Of a stretch of 64,000 nucleotides of DNA, positions 9,134 through 17,523 are shown piece by piece. The notes under the pieces were generated by a model that saw only the letters and a program-made list of their open reading frames with translations, had not been told where the DNA came from and did no database searches. This DNA comes from JAFGPL01 sp963781805 (GTDB lineage Bacteria; Bacteroidota; Bacteroidia; Bacteroidales; UBA10428): positions 4,402,001-4,466,000 of the forward strand of contig CAWAHF010000004.1 of NCBI GenBank assembly GCA_963781805.1, read 5' to 3'. Each line of letters starts with the position of its first letter. Within the stretch, counting starts at the first letter, position 1. The translations under genes were made by a program, and so were the position numbers.

Positions 9134-9559
9134 CTATATGCTGATTGAGAACCTATAAAAATAGGAAATTGAATAATTATTGAAACTAATTTATTCAAAA
9201 TAATTTTCCGATGAATTATTTGCAAAACATCCTTATCTCTTGAAATCCAATATGAATTAGACCGTTCTGATTTAATTTCTGGATTAAGCTAATTTTTGTA
9301 AACAAAAGGTGATATTAATTATTCCCTGTTTTTTTAACTTTTTGATGAGTCTTTGTAATCGGATTATACAATCCGGGACCACTAAAAGAGTCAGAAAAGT
9401 TGAAGTGATCAACTATTCAATAACTCACAATCCCATGGGTGATCGCAGGGTACCGTCTCTCAGGGTTAGATAAAATTTTATGATAAACTTTTTGCAGGTA
9501 TAAATATTACATTTATTTTTAAAAACTTATTTTTACAGCTAAAACAAATTCAAAAAGAC
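9134..9559. other. Intergenic region with unexplained GC-richer patch
   Basis: No gene is supported. Around 9361-9470 the composition shifts to higher G+C than the surroundings (for example CCCATGGGTGATCGCAGGG). It may be a decayed coding or dispersed element; I found no second copy in the window. Nothing else stands out. Confidence 0.35.
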
Positions 9560-10027
9560 ATGATGAAATATTTAATTAGACTTGGAAGGTATCTGATAAT
9601 ATTATTGATCTTGATTTTCTTTTTAATCGTCTTAACCAACATCGGCAAACAAATTTCGTTTCAGGAAATTATCAGCGCACTACTTGAAAACAACAGAATA
9701 AGGATTTTTTTGATTATAGCGGGCATTTATGCCTTGATCTATCCAGTGCTTGTGTTCGGAAAAACAGAGAGATATATGAACGGAAGTTTTGAAAAAAACC
9801 GGGATGGTTTATTAAAATCCTTTGAAGAGCAGAAGTATGTTATGACTAAAGAAACCGGGACGAAGCTTGAATTCAGAAAGAAATCGGGTTTTAGCAGGAT
9901 AATGTCATTTGGTCAGGATAAGATTGACATAGATATTTCAGGTAATCCTATTATCATAGACGGATTGAGAAAAGAATTGAGAAGATTAGATGTTTCACTC
10001 GATATGAATCTGCTGCAAAAAAAATAA
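9560..10027 (+). CDS. Small two-TM membrane protein, hypothetical
   Basis: Codes for 155 residues (MMKYLIRLGRYL; either of two adjacent ATGs could start). Two hydrophobic helices lie at about 12-27 and 50-66. A cytosolic-looking C-terminal part follows (FEEQKYVMTKETGTKLEFRK and a short basic end). The shape resembles small conserved hypothetical membrane proteins of Bacteroidales. It converges on sod and shares a bidirectional terminator with it. Function unknown. Confidence 0.7.
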   Translation: MMKYLIRLGRYLIILLILIFFLIVLTNIGKQISFQEIISALLENNRIRIFLIIAGIYALIYPVLVFGKTERYMNGSFEKNRDGLLKSFEEQKYVMTKETGTKLEFRKKSGFSRIMSFGQDKIDIDISGNPIIIDGLRKELRRLDVSLDMNLLQKK

Positions 10028-10032
10028 AAAAA

Positions 10033-10050
10033 GGCTGAGCGAACTCAGCC
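10033..10050. terminator. Bidirectional terminator between convergent genes
   Basis: GGCTGAG (10033-10039), loop CGAA, CTCAGCC (10044-10050). It has an A-run on the left (10026-10032) and only a short T-run on the right. The hairpin overlaps the stop codon of the minus-strand sod gene, so it best serves leftward transcription from sod but may also stop 9560-10027. Confidence 0.75.
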
Positions 10051-10767
10051 TTTCATAAGTCTTTCATATTTTTTGGAAATAAAATCCCAGTCCACAACGT
10101 TCCAAAATGCATTAATATAATCTTCATGCCGGTTCTGGTATTTCAAATAGTATGCATGTTCCCAAACATCCATTAATAATAAGGGGGTGCCTTTAACCTC
10201 TGCAATATCCATAATCGGACTATCCTGATTGAAAGTGGTAGTAATTTTCAATTTTTTACCGGAAAGTATCAGCCAAGTCCAACCCTGACCTTGGACAGTT
10301 TTGGAAGCTTTCGAAAATTCACTTTTAAAATTTTCGAAGGAACCGAATTCGTTAGTTATGCCGTTTAACAATTCTTTATGTGGAGATCCTCCATTTGGTG
10401 AAAGAATTCTCCAAAAAAGTTTATGATTAAAATATCCGCCACCATTATTTCTTATTGCATCCGGGTATTTTGATACTTCAGTCAGGATTGCTTTGGCGTT
10501 TTTTCCTGTTATTCCGGCATCTTTAACTGCAGCATTAAACTTCTCGGTATAAGCAGCAAAATGGCTGGAATAATGCAGTTTCATTGTGGCTGCATCAATG
10601 TGTGGTTCCAGGGCGTCAAATGTATAGGATAATTCCGGCATTTTAAATTCCGGTATGGTATGCTCCTTAAGGATTTTGTTTACCACTTTTCGCGAAGTAA
10701 ATGAAGATAAAGCAATAACTCCTCCTATCCCAACTACTCCTGTTTTTATAAATGTTCTTTTATCCAT
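10045..10767 (-). CDS. sod: Exported Fe/Mn superoxide dismutase
   Basis: Codes for 240 residues. It converts superoxide to hydrogen peroxide and oxygen. The four metal ligands can be placed at His65 (KLHYSSHFAAY), His115 (YFNHKLFW), Asp200 and His204 (DVWEHAYYLKYQNR); the family motif DVWEHAYY is intact. The first ~35 residues precede the usual SOD start and read MDKRTFIKTGVVGIGGVIAL, a KR-x-F-x-K Tat-like signal followed by a hydrophobic stretch. The enzyme is therefore probably exported or membrane-tethered. Fe versus Mn use cannot be settled by eye. A TAAGTTTG -7 box lies ~34 bp upstream. Confidence 0.92.
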   Translation of the reverse strand: MDKRTFIKTGVVGIGGVIALSSFTSRKVVNKILKEHTIPEFKMPELSYTFDALEPHIDAATMKLHYSSHFAAYTEKFNAAVKDAGITGKNAKAILTEVSKYPDAIRNNGGGYFNHKLFWRILSPNGGSPHKELLNGITNEFGSFENFKSEFSKASKTVQGQGWTWLILSGKKLKITTTFNQDSPIMDIAEVKGTPLLLMDVWEHAYYLKYQNRHEDYINAFWNVVDWDFISKKYERLMKG

Positions 10768-10800
10768 TTAGATCATGCTAAATTTACATCTGCATTTCAA

Positions 10801-10808
10801 CAAACTTA
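10801..10808 (-). promoter_or_regulatory. -7 promoter element for sod
   Basis: On the minus strand this reads TAAGTTTG, matching TAnnTTTG. It lies 34 bp before the sod ATG. A clear -33 TTTG was not seen, so the promoter may be weak or activator-dependent. Confidence 0.4.
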
Positions 10809-10850
10809 CTAAAAAAAGTTTGTTTTTTTAAAAATACAATCTGTTAATAA

Positions 10851-12227
10851 TTATTTAGTTTGGTTATTAATAAGCTTATCAACAAGTCCATCAAAATTAA
10901 GTTCAGACTGATTTCCGGAATCCATATCTTTCAGGGTAATTATTCCTTCTTTCATTTCATTTTCTCCAATCAATGCAACATAGGTTATTCCCTTTGAATT
11001 TGCATAAGTCATCTGTTTTTTTAGTTTGGCTGGTTCGGGATATAATTCAGCGGAGATACCTTTTTCTCTAATCTTTCCCAATAGCTTCAAACAATATCTT
11101 GATTCGGTTTCACCAAAATTTATGAATAAAAGTTTTGTGGAAGTAATAACTGTTTTTGGAAAGAGATCTAATTGATTCATCACATCGTAAATGCGATCGG
11201 CGCCAAACGAAATTCCCACACCTGAAACATCGGGCATGCCGAAAATGCCGGTAAGATCATCATATCTGCCTCCTCCGCAAATACTTCCAATTTCAACTTC
11301 TTTTGATTTAACTTCAATAATTGCACCTGTATAGTAATTTAAGCCACGTGCCAGGGTAAGATCAAACTCAATATCGGTATTAAAATCCAACTCTTCCAGA
11401 AGACTCAGAATTTCTTCAATTTCAGCTATTCCTTTCATGCCGGTTTGATTGGTCATAAAAAGGTTTTTTAATTTGTTAAGTTTTTCCCTGGTTGTTCCTT
11501 TTATCAGCATTATGGGTTTAAGCTGTTCAATAGCATCATGGGTCACCCCCTTGTCTTTCAACTCATCAATAACATTATCGATTCCGATTTTTTCAAACTT
11601 ATCAAGTGCAACAGTAATGTCCGATATTTTACCGGGGGCGTTAATAAATTCTGCAATTCCTGCCAGTATTTTTCGGTTGTTCAGTTTAATTAAAACCTTA
11701 ATACCCAACTTTTTGAAAACCTCATCGATTATCTGTAATAGCTCAATCTCATTTAGCATGGATTCGCTACCTATAACGTCAGCATCGCACTGATAAAACT
11801 CCCGGTAACGCCCTTTCTGAGGCCTGTCAGCACGCCACACAGGCTGAATCTGGTATCTTTTAAAAGGGAACATTATATCATTCCTATATTGCACAACAAA
11901 ACGGGCAAAGGGAACGGTTAAATCATATCTGAGGCCTTTCTCGCAAATTTGCATTGCAAGCTTGTTGCTATCGTTGGTAAACCTTGAGAAATCGATATTT
12001 TTAAGAAAGTCTCCTGAATTTAAAATCTTAAACAGCAGTTTATCCCCCTCCTCTCCATATTTTCCAAGAAGTGTGTCAAGGTTTTCCATGGCCGGAGTTT
12101 CTATGGGCTGGTAGCCATATTTAAGGAATATCTGTTTGATGGAATCAAAAATAAAATTTCGTTTTCCCATTTCAGATGGCAAAAAATCTCTTGTTCCTTT
12201 TGGTATGGATGGTTTCTGAACTGCCAT
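10851..12227 (-). CDS. hisS: Histidyl-tRNA synthetase
   Basis: Codes for 458 residues. It attaches histidine to tRNA-His in the cytoplasm. Class II landmarks are visible: N-terminal KGTRDFLPSEM, motif-2 region LRYDLTVPFARFV with RYREFYQCDADVIG, the histidine-binding LARGLNYYTGAIIEV, GGGRYDDL and the motif-3 region GVGISFGADRI. The C-terminal ~90 residues form the usual anticodon-binding domain (KKQMTYANSKGITYVALIGENE). Length is normal for the bacterial enzyme with a moderate insertion. It is a single gene with a TACTTTTG -7 box upstream. Confidence 0.97.
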   Translation of the reverse strand: MAVQKPSIPKGTRDFLPSEMGKRNFIFDSIKQIFLKYGYQPIETPAMENLDTLLGKYGEEGDKLLFKILNSGDFLKNIDFSRFTNDSNKLAMQICEKGLRYDLTVPFARFVVQYRNDIMFPFKRYQIQPVWRADRPQKGRYREFYQCDADVIGSESMLNEIELLQIIDEVFKKLGIKVLIKLNNRKILAGIAEFINAPGKISDITVALDKFEKIGIDNVIDELKDKGVTHDAIEQLKPIMLIKGTTREKLNKLKNLFMTNQTGMKGIAEIEEILSLLEELDFNTDIEFDLTLARGLNYYTGAIIEVKSKEVEIGSICGGGRYDDLTGIFGMPDVSGVGISFGADRIYDVMNQLDLFPKTVITSTKLLFINFGETESRYCLKLLGKIREKGISAELYPEPAKLKKQMTYANSKGITYVALIGENEMKEGIITLKDMDSGNQSELNFDGLVDKLINNQTK

Positions 12228-12252
12228 TTCCTGTAAAAATTATACTATTGCG

Positions 12253-12260
12253 CAAAAGTA
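12253..12260 (-). promoter_or_regulatory. -7 promoter element for hisS
   Basis: Minus-strand TACTTTTG, matching TAnnTTTG, 26 bp before the hisS ATG at 12227. No good -33 TTTG is seen. Confidence 0.4.
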
Positions 12261-12398
12261 AAACTTTAAACTGATTAATGGAAGAAAAATGTTTATTCCA
12301 GAGCAAATCACTCACTTAAGCCAAATTTTTAAACGGTTGGATAAGCTCACTATTTATCATGATTTAATTACAAATTGATCATAAATTGATTAGCAGTT

Positions 12399-12427
12399 TT
12401 TGATTTGTTTAGAAATTATTATATTTG
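12399..12427 (+). promoter_or_regulatory. Bacteroidota-type promoter for GNAT gene
   Basis: TTTG at 12399-12402 and TATATTTG at 12420-12427 are 17 bp apart. Predicted transcription start is near 12433, about 50 bp before ATG 12486. Confidence 0.6.
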
Positions 12428-12485
12428 ATATAATGATCTACGTTTAAGAAAATTTAATTAAGGTATTCTGACAAAGTATGTTCTG

Positions 12486-12989
12486 ATGGATATAATTAAA
12501 GCAATTCCTTCCGATTTGGTTGAAATAATGTATCTCCTGCGTGTATGTGTGAAAGATATGAATGAAAAGGGCATGAAACAATGGAATAATGTATACCCGG
12601 ATCTATTATTAATGAAAAAAAATCTCTATGGGGGATTAATCTATCTGGCGAAAGAAAGAGGGGTTTGCAAAGGAATGGTTACACTAAATCAGGAGATGCC
12701 TGAAGACTACAATGAAATTTTAACAAATACTGACGATAAAAAAACTCTGTTTATTCAATGGCTTGCGGTTCATCCTAAATGGCAAAACAAAGGAATTTCA
12801 AAGATGCTTATGGATTTTGCCGAAAATTTTGCTAAAGAAAATGGATACAAATCCATTCTGCTGGATGTGTTTAATAATCATGAAATTGCACATCAGATTT
12901 GTCAGAAGTATAACTATCACGAAGTAGGAAAGTTTCACTCTACCATGCAAAAAATAGCATATGTCTGCTATGAAAAAGAACTGGAGTAA
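12486..12989 (+). CDS. GNAT family N-acetyltransferase
   Basis: Codes for 167 residues. The fold is the acetyl-CoA-dependent GNAT type. The acetyl-CoA loop lies in the segment IQWLAVHPKWQNKGISKML (about residues 93-112), where Q-N-K-G-I-S stands for the usual Q/RxxGxG/A, and is followed by the ILLDVFNNHEIAHQICQKYNY block. The N-terminal part (MNEKGMKQWNNVYP) resembles small-molecule acetylases of this family. The acceptor substrate is unknown. It is monocistronic with its own promoter and converges on the outer-membrane gene at 12999. Confidence 0.85.
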   Translation: MDIIKAIPSDLVEIMYLLRVCVKDMNEKGMKQWNNVYPDLLLMKKNLYGGLIYLAKERGVCKGMVTLNQEMPEDYNEILTNTDDKKTLFIQWLAVHPKWQNKGISKMLMDFAENFAKENGYKSILLDVFNNHEIAHQICQKYNYHEVGKFHSTMQKIAYVCYEKELE

Positions 12990-12998
12990 GCAAATTAA

Positions 12999-13547
12999 TT
13001 AAAACCTGAAAGAAAGCCCCCCATCAATCACCGGATACGCAGGCTCACTTATCGGAAGTTCTGCTTCGAATAAAAATGCTATTGTCTTATTCAACATAAT
13101 TTCAACACCCACAGGTATCCATAGAGGAATGTAAAGGTCTGATCCGAAATTCAGATCCATATCCAGACCGGTATAAAATGAGATATCGCTTTTTATCCTG
13201 AATGAGGCATTTCCTGATACATCTAACCCAAAATCGTAGTAATTATGGCATCCTGTGGTAAGAGACAGGTCAACGGATTTATTATTTAAAAGTTTCCATT
13301 CCAGATCGGCTCCAAAATAATCCTGAGCTTCCAGTACGGCATATTTCATGCTAAAATCAATACCGGATTTTATGCCAACTCCACCCATGAATAATACTCC
13401 GAAATTCTCATTCATGTATACAGGCGCTATTCCCAGGGAAAATTTAACCGGCTTAAGTATTTCCGCGGTATTAAATACCTGAGCGTTCAGAAATAAACCT
13501 GATACAAGCAAAATAGTTGCTAAGGAAAGTTTGCGGATCATATGCAT
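12999..13547 (-). CDS. Putative outer-membrane beta-barrel protein
   Basis: Codes for 182 residues (180 if the second Met is used). A signal peptide (IRKLSLATILLVSGLFLNA, cleavage before QVF) precedes alternating hydrophobic strands and a C-terminal aromatic residue (GGLSFRF), as expected for a small beta-barrel inserted by BAM. No specific family is recognised. It stops 10 bp from the convergent acetyltransferase gene. Confidence 0.6.
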   Translation of the reverse strand: MHMIRKLSLATILLVSGLFLNAQVFNTAEILKPVKFSLGIAPVYMNENFGVLFMGGVGIKSGIDFSMKYAVLEAQDYFGADLEWKLLNNKSVDLSLTTGCHNYYDFGLDVSGNASFRIKSDISFYTGLDMDLNFGSDLYIPLWIPVGVEIMLNKTIAFLFEAELPISEPAYPVIDGGLSFRF

Positions 13548-13581
13548 ATTTTTTAAGTGATAATGACAAATATATAAAAAA

Positions 13582-13607
13582 AAGCGATTCCCCGCAGAGA
13601 ACCGCTT
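13582..13607 (-). terminator. Rho-independent terminator of the efflux operon
   Basis: AAGCGATTC (13582-13590), an 8-nt loop, and GAACCGCTT (13599-13607) form a 9-bp stem with one A-C mismatch. Read on the minus strand it is followed by a T-run (complement of 13576-13581). It lies 43 bp past the stop of the TolC-like gene. Confidence 0.75.
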
Positions 13608-13649
13608 GTTGAAAACCCTGCTTAAATAAACCGGGAATAATCCACGGCC

Positions 13650-14996
13650 TTATATAGAAATTTTTTTACCCAGGTAGAAATCCAGGATTTTTAGTTTAAA
13701 AATATATTCATATTTTGCCTGTAGTAGATTAGATTTTGCTTTAAGAAGATCATTTTTAGCAATATTGAAATCAACAGAATTTACCATGCCTACTTCGTAT
13801 TTTTGTTGAGTATAATTGAAGGACTCAGTATTTGATTCAACAGCTTTAATACTTGCCTGGTATTTTTCATAAGCAGCAATTGCATCGGCATGCGCCTGCT
13901 GAACATCTTTATATAAATCCTTTTTTATCTGTTCGAACTCATATTCAGCATTTCTCACAGCTATCTTAGATTTGGAGATACCCGATTCAACTGCTCTTCT
14001 GTTAAAAATGGGTATAGATAATCCAATTGAAACCTGTCGATTTTGATTGTCTTTCATCTGATCAATATAGTTATAAGTTTCAAGAGGATTTAGAGGATCT
14101 TTAACTTGATCATTATATCGTGTATTATAATAACCACTCAAAGATAATTCCGGAAATCTGGCACCTTTTGCAGCATTCAAATCTTTTTCTCTTCCAGTTA
14201 AATTGTAATCTGCACTTTTTATTTGAGGCAATACATTTATTGATTCTGAATAAATATCTCCAACACTTTGAATTTCTTCAGATTCTAAATTTGGCAACCT
14301 CGGACGTTCTATTTTGAAACTTTCAACAGAATCGAGTTCAAGTTCTAACAATTGAATCAGGTCAATATAAGTTAACTTTAAATTATTTTTAGCATTTGTA
14401 AGGCTAAGATTATCATTAGCCAACTGTGCATTTATTTCAAGCAATTCGCCTTTTGCCTTATTACCCACCTCAACGAGCTTTGATATCCTTTCTGATTGTT
14501 GTAACGTAACGTCTCTTTGGCTTTTGGCCAATTCAAGAACTTCGTACGCAAATAATATCTGCAGATAGGAAGTGGCAATATTCAGGGTTATGTCGTTTTT
14601 AATCTTGTCAACATTTGCAAGATCCCGCATTAAGTCAAATTTGTTTCTTTGAATGGTATTATAATTCTGCAAACCATTAAAAAGCATCAAATCACTTCCC
14701 GCCCCAATACTACCATCTTGTTGTCTTGTATTTTCCCAGGAATATGTTTCTGTATTGAGTGACCTGCCTGAACTAAATTTATGATTGAACTGGGCATTCA
14801 GATTGGGAAGAAGCGCAAATTTGGACTGAGACAGATTAATTTTTGAAATATTTGCTGTCAATTCCTGTCTTTTTATCTGAAGATTATTTTCCAGTGCATA
14901 ATTAATACATTCTTCCAGGGTCCATACTTTTTGGGCATTAACATTTGTTAAACTTATAAATAATACGGGTAAAATAAATAGAAATATCTTTTTCAT
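13650..14996 (-). CDS. TolC family outer-membrane efflux protein
   Basis: Codes for 448 residues with a signal peptide (IFLFILPVLFISLTNVNA). It is an outer-membrane channel that pairs with ABC or RND pumps through a periplasmic adaptor. Typical features are the start WTLEECINYALENNLQIK, two long coiled-coil halves, and the QQKYEVGMVNSVDFNIAKN block near the end. It is the last gene of a minus-strand operon (adaptor, ATPase, small unknown, TolC) and is followed by a terminator. Normal length for the family. Confidence 0.92.
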   Translation of the reverse strand: MKKIFLFILPVLFISLTNVNAQKVWTLEECINYALENNLQIKRQELTANISKINLSQSKFALLPNLNAQFNHKFSSGRSLNTETYSWENTRQQDGSIGAGSDLMLFNGLQNYNTIQRNKFDLMRDLANVDKIKNDITLNIATSYLQILFAYEVLELAKSQRDVTLQQSERISKLVEVGNKAKGELLEINAQLANDNLSLTNAKNNLKLTYIDLIQLLELELDSVESFKIERPRLPNLESEEIQSVGDIYSESINVLPQIKSADYNLTGREKDLNAAKGARFPELSLSGYYNTRYNDQVKDPLNPLETYNYIDQMKDNQNRQVSIGLSIPIFNRRAVESGISKSKIAVRNAEYEFEQIKKDLYKDVQQAHADAIAAYEKYQASIKAVESNTESFNYTQQKYEVGMVNSVDFNIAKNDLLKAKSNLLQAKYEYIFKLKILDFYLGKKISI

Positions 14997-15046
14997 AATT
15001 ACAGAGCTTAATTTCTGGGTGATTAAATTTTTATGTTTTTAATGGA

Positions 15047-15337
15047 TTATTGTTTACGTCTGTATAATACATGAATATGGTCAGAATTGGAAGCCGGATT
15101 GAAAATCTGGATTATTTCCCATGCATGGTCATAGGATTCGATGGCTTGTTTTAATTTGTATATCCTTGCCAGGGAAATGGTCAATGGATCGGTTGTTGAA
15201 TCGGCAATTTCACCGGCATCCCATGGAAAAGACTCTATGCGGTATTCAAATCTGGAAAGTTTACCTTTGATAACAACAGTGACTTCGGCAACATCGTTAT
15301 CGGTAAGACCCGGGACCGGAACACAAAGCTCATTCAT
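15047..15337 (-). CDS. Small conserved-looking protein in efflux operon, unknown
   Basis: Codes for 96 residues with no signal peptide or membrane segment. It starts MNELCVPVPGLTDNDVAEVT and ends HIHVLYRRKQ, and has an alpha/beta look with a helical middle part (ARIYKLKQAIESYDHAWEII). It lies 16 bp after the ATPase stop and 50 bp before tolC, where a permease gene would be expected. I do not recognise the family. A role with the ATPase is inferred only from position. Confidence 0.6.
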   Translation of the reverse strand: MNELCVPVPGLTDNDVAEVTVVIKGKLSRFEYRIESFPWDAGEIADSTTDPLTISLARIYKLKQAIESYDHAWEIIQIFNPASNSDHIHVLYRRKQ

Positions 15338-15353
15338 GACGATTGGTTTTAGG

Positions 15354-16037
15354 TTATAAAATCTTTTTAATATTCTCGGTAACTACATGCCCGTCAAAAA
15401 GATGGATTATGCGGTGCGCTTTTTCGGCATCCGAAGGTGAGTGGGTGACCATTACTATCGTAGTATTTTCATTATTCAGTTCGGTAAGCAGGTTCATCAC
15501 TTCTTCTCCGTTGGCTGAATCCAGATTTCCTGTTGGTTCATCAGCAAGTATAAGTTTAGGTCTTGCTACCACAGCCCTGGCTATGGCTACTCTTTGTTGT
15601 TGCCCGCCAGAGAGTTGCTGTGGAAAATGTTTCCTCCGGTGAGATATTTTCATTCGTTCCATTGCTTCGGTAACTTTCTTTTTTCTATCGGATGAGGAAA
15701 CTTTCAGATAAAGCAACGGAAGTTCAATATTCTCATACACAGTTAACTCATCAATCAAATTGAAACTTTGAAAAACAAACCCAATATTGCCTTTTCTAAG
15801 ATTGGTGCGTTGCCGTTCTTTAAATCCCGAGACTTCTTCGCCTAAAAAAAAGTATTTTCCACCCGATGGATTGTCAAGCAAACCGACGATATTTAGCAGG
15901 GTTGATTTGCCACAACCCGACGGCCCCATAATGGCTACAAATTCTCCCGATTCTATCGAAATATCAACTTTATTTAAAGCTGTAGTTTCCACTTCATCAG
16001 TTCTGAATATTTTTGAAAGTTCAACTGTTTTAATCAT
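15354..16037 (-). CDS. ABC transporter ATP-binding protein, MacB/LolD type
   Basis: Codes for 227 residues. It has Walker A GPSGCGKST (about residues 39-47), the Q-loop segment GFVFQSFNLIDELTVYENIE, signature LSGGQQQR, Walker B LILADEPTG and the H-loop MVTHSPSDA. These place it with the MacB/LolD/FtsE group that drives FtsX-like permeases. It lies 20 bp after the HlyD-type adaptor gene. No permease gene is found beside it, which is unusual; see findings. Confidence 0.93.
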   Translation of the reverse strand: MIKTVELSKIFRTDEVETTALNKVDISIESGEFVAIMGPSGCGKSTLLNIVGLLDNPSGGKYFFLGEEVSGFKERQRTNLRKGNIGFVFQSFNLIDELTVYENIELPLLYLKVSSSDRKKKVTEAMERMKISHRRKHFPQQLSGGQQQRVAIARAVVARPKLILADEPTGNLDSANGEEVMNLLTELNNENTTIVMVTHSPSDAEKAHRIIHLFDGHVVTENIKKIL

Positions 16038-16057
16038 TATAATTCTGTTTTATTAGG

Positions 16058-17323
16058 TTATTTTATGTTCTTGAGTATTAGCTTATCTATATTTCCAAAG
16101 TTGTCATAATTTGAGACGATTACTTTTTCACCTTGTTGCAATCCATCCAACACTTCGTAGTAACGTGGATTTTGTCTGCCTATCTTAATATTTCTTTTTG
16201 TTGCAAGGGTGCCTTCTTTGTTTACCACGTATACCCATTGTCCGCCGGTGCTTTGATAGAAACCTCCTTTGGGCAGTAACAATGCATCTTCCGATGCCCC
16301 CAATTCAAGCCTGATACGGGCGGTCTGACCAATTCTTATCTGATCAGGTATGTCACTGGTAAATTTCATATCCACTGCAAATGTTCCATTACTTACTTCG
16401 GGATATACCTTCGTTATTACCAGGTCGTGATTTCCTCCTGCAAACTCAAATTCACCTCTCAGACCTTTATTAATACGAGCTATATAATGTTCATCTATTT
16501 CCACCCGCATCTTATATGAATCAAGAATGTTTATGGTTCCAATTCTTGAACCATAATTAATAACCTCTCCAATTTCAGGATTCAGAATAGCCAGTTCACC
16601 ATCAGCAGGTGCTTTTATATTCAAGTTATCGAGCCTTCCGCTTACCAGTTCAAGATTTCGTTGCATCCGGCGGATGGATTCTTCATCGGCTTTAATTCTT
16701 GAGTTTATATACAACGAATCGTCAATTTGTTTTTGCGTCTGCAATTCTAATTGTTTGAGTGTGAGTTCGTATTGTTCTTTTGCATACTCGAATTCCTCTT
16801 TTGAAATATGGTTCCCCTGAATAAGTTCTTGATCATAATTATAAGTACGTTTCAGCTTCATGAGTTGATAACGTAAATCAAGAACACGGGTAATATTATT
16901 AATTCTCTGGTTGTTCAGGCTGATCTGGGTAGATTTTAAATCGTTAATTGTTCTTGCCACGGTGGCTTCATTATTCGATATTTCTAACAGCAGGTTGGTA
17001 TTACTAAGCTTGATAATTACATCTCCTTTTTTAACCATACTGCCTTCTTCAATCAGAATCTCTTCGACCCTGCCTCCTTCAATGGCATCAAGAAAGATTG
17101 TTTTAATGGGTTCCACAGTTCCGTTAACCGAAATATAATCCTGGTATTTACCATAAGTTACTTCCTGGATGGTGATTTTTTCAGCATCCACATTCAGTTT
17201 TGAACTTTTATCCCCGAAAATTATTTTAAGAAATGCAAGGAGCAGGAGTAACGAAATACCGCCAATCCAATAATATTTTTTATCAAGACCATGCTTTTCT
17301 ATTTTTCGATCCATACCGTCCAT
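16058..17323 (-). CDS. HlyD/MacA-type periplasmic adaptor (membrane fusion protein)
   Basis: Codes for 421 residues from ATG 17323; an in-frame TTG sits 6 bp further up. One N-terminal membrane anchor (YYWIGGISLLLLLAFLKIIF) is followed by the biotinyl/lipoyl half-motif (NGTVEPIKTIFLDAIEGGRV and EEGSMVKKGDVIIKLS), a long coiled-coil hairpin (about 120-235), the second lipoyl half (NIKAPADGELAILNPEIGEV) and a beta-barrel domain. Such proteins bridge an inner-membrane ABC pump and TolC. First gene of the efflux operon, divergent from the regulator at 17524. Confidence 0.92.
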   Translation of the reverse strand: MDGMDRKIEKHGLDKKYYWIGGISLLLLLAFLKIIFGDKSSKLNVDAEKITIQEVTYGKYQDYISVNGTVEPIKTIFLDAIEGGRVEEILIEEGSMVKKGDVIIKLSNTNLLLEISNNEATVARTINDLKSTQISLNNQRINNITRVLDLRYQLMKLKRTYNYDQELIQGNHISKEEFEYAKEQYELTLKQLELQTQKQIDDSLYINSRIKADEESIRRMQRNLELVSGRLDNLNIKAPADGELAILNPEIGEVINYGSRIGTINILDSYKMRVEIDEHYIARINKGLRGEFEFAGGNHDLVITKVYPEVSNGTFAVDMKFTSDIPDQIRIGQTARIRLELGASEDALLLPKGGFYQSTGGQWVYVVNKEGTLATKRNIKIGRQNPRYYEVLDGLQQGEKVIVSNYDNFGNIDKLILKNIK

Positions 17324-17365
17324 GAGCAATTTCCAATTTTCTTGTGAATTTTACATTTATTATGC

Positions 17366-17373
17366 CAAAAATA
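17366..17373 (-). promoter_or_regulatory. -7 promoter element for the efflux operon
   Basis: Minus-strand TATTTTTG, matching TAnnTTTG, 43 bp before ATG 17323. The -33 element is poor, fitting an activated promoter. Its neighbour on the other strand is the NtrC-like gene. Confidence 0.45.
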
Positions 17374-17433
17374 ATAAGATATTGTAAATCAACACCTATT
17401 TATCAATTATTTAAAGATTGATTTTCTGTTTTT

Positions 17434-17494
17434 GTACGAATATGCTACATAAATAGTACGAAATCGTACATTATAAAATAATTATGTATTTTTG
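17434..17494 (+). promoter_or_regulatory. Operator palindrome and promoter of the response-regulator gene
   Basis: GTACGA-AA-TCGTAC at 17456-17469 is a perfect inverted repeat. A further half-site GTACGAA sits at 17434-17440, 22 bp (two helical turns) away. A -7 box TATTTTTG lies at 17487-17494, so the palindrome covers the -33 position. This arrangement suggests a regulator, possibly the product of 17524 itself, binding on one face of the DNA to control the divergent region (inference). Confidence 0.6.
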
Positions 17495-17523
17495 TTTAAC
17501 GCTAACCTTAATTCATTTCTGCC

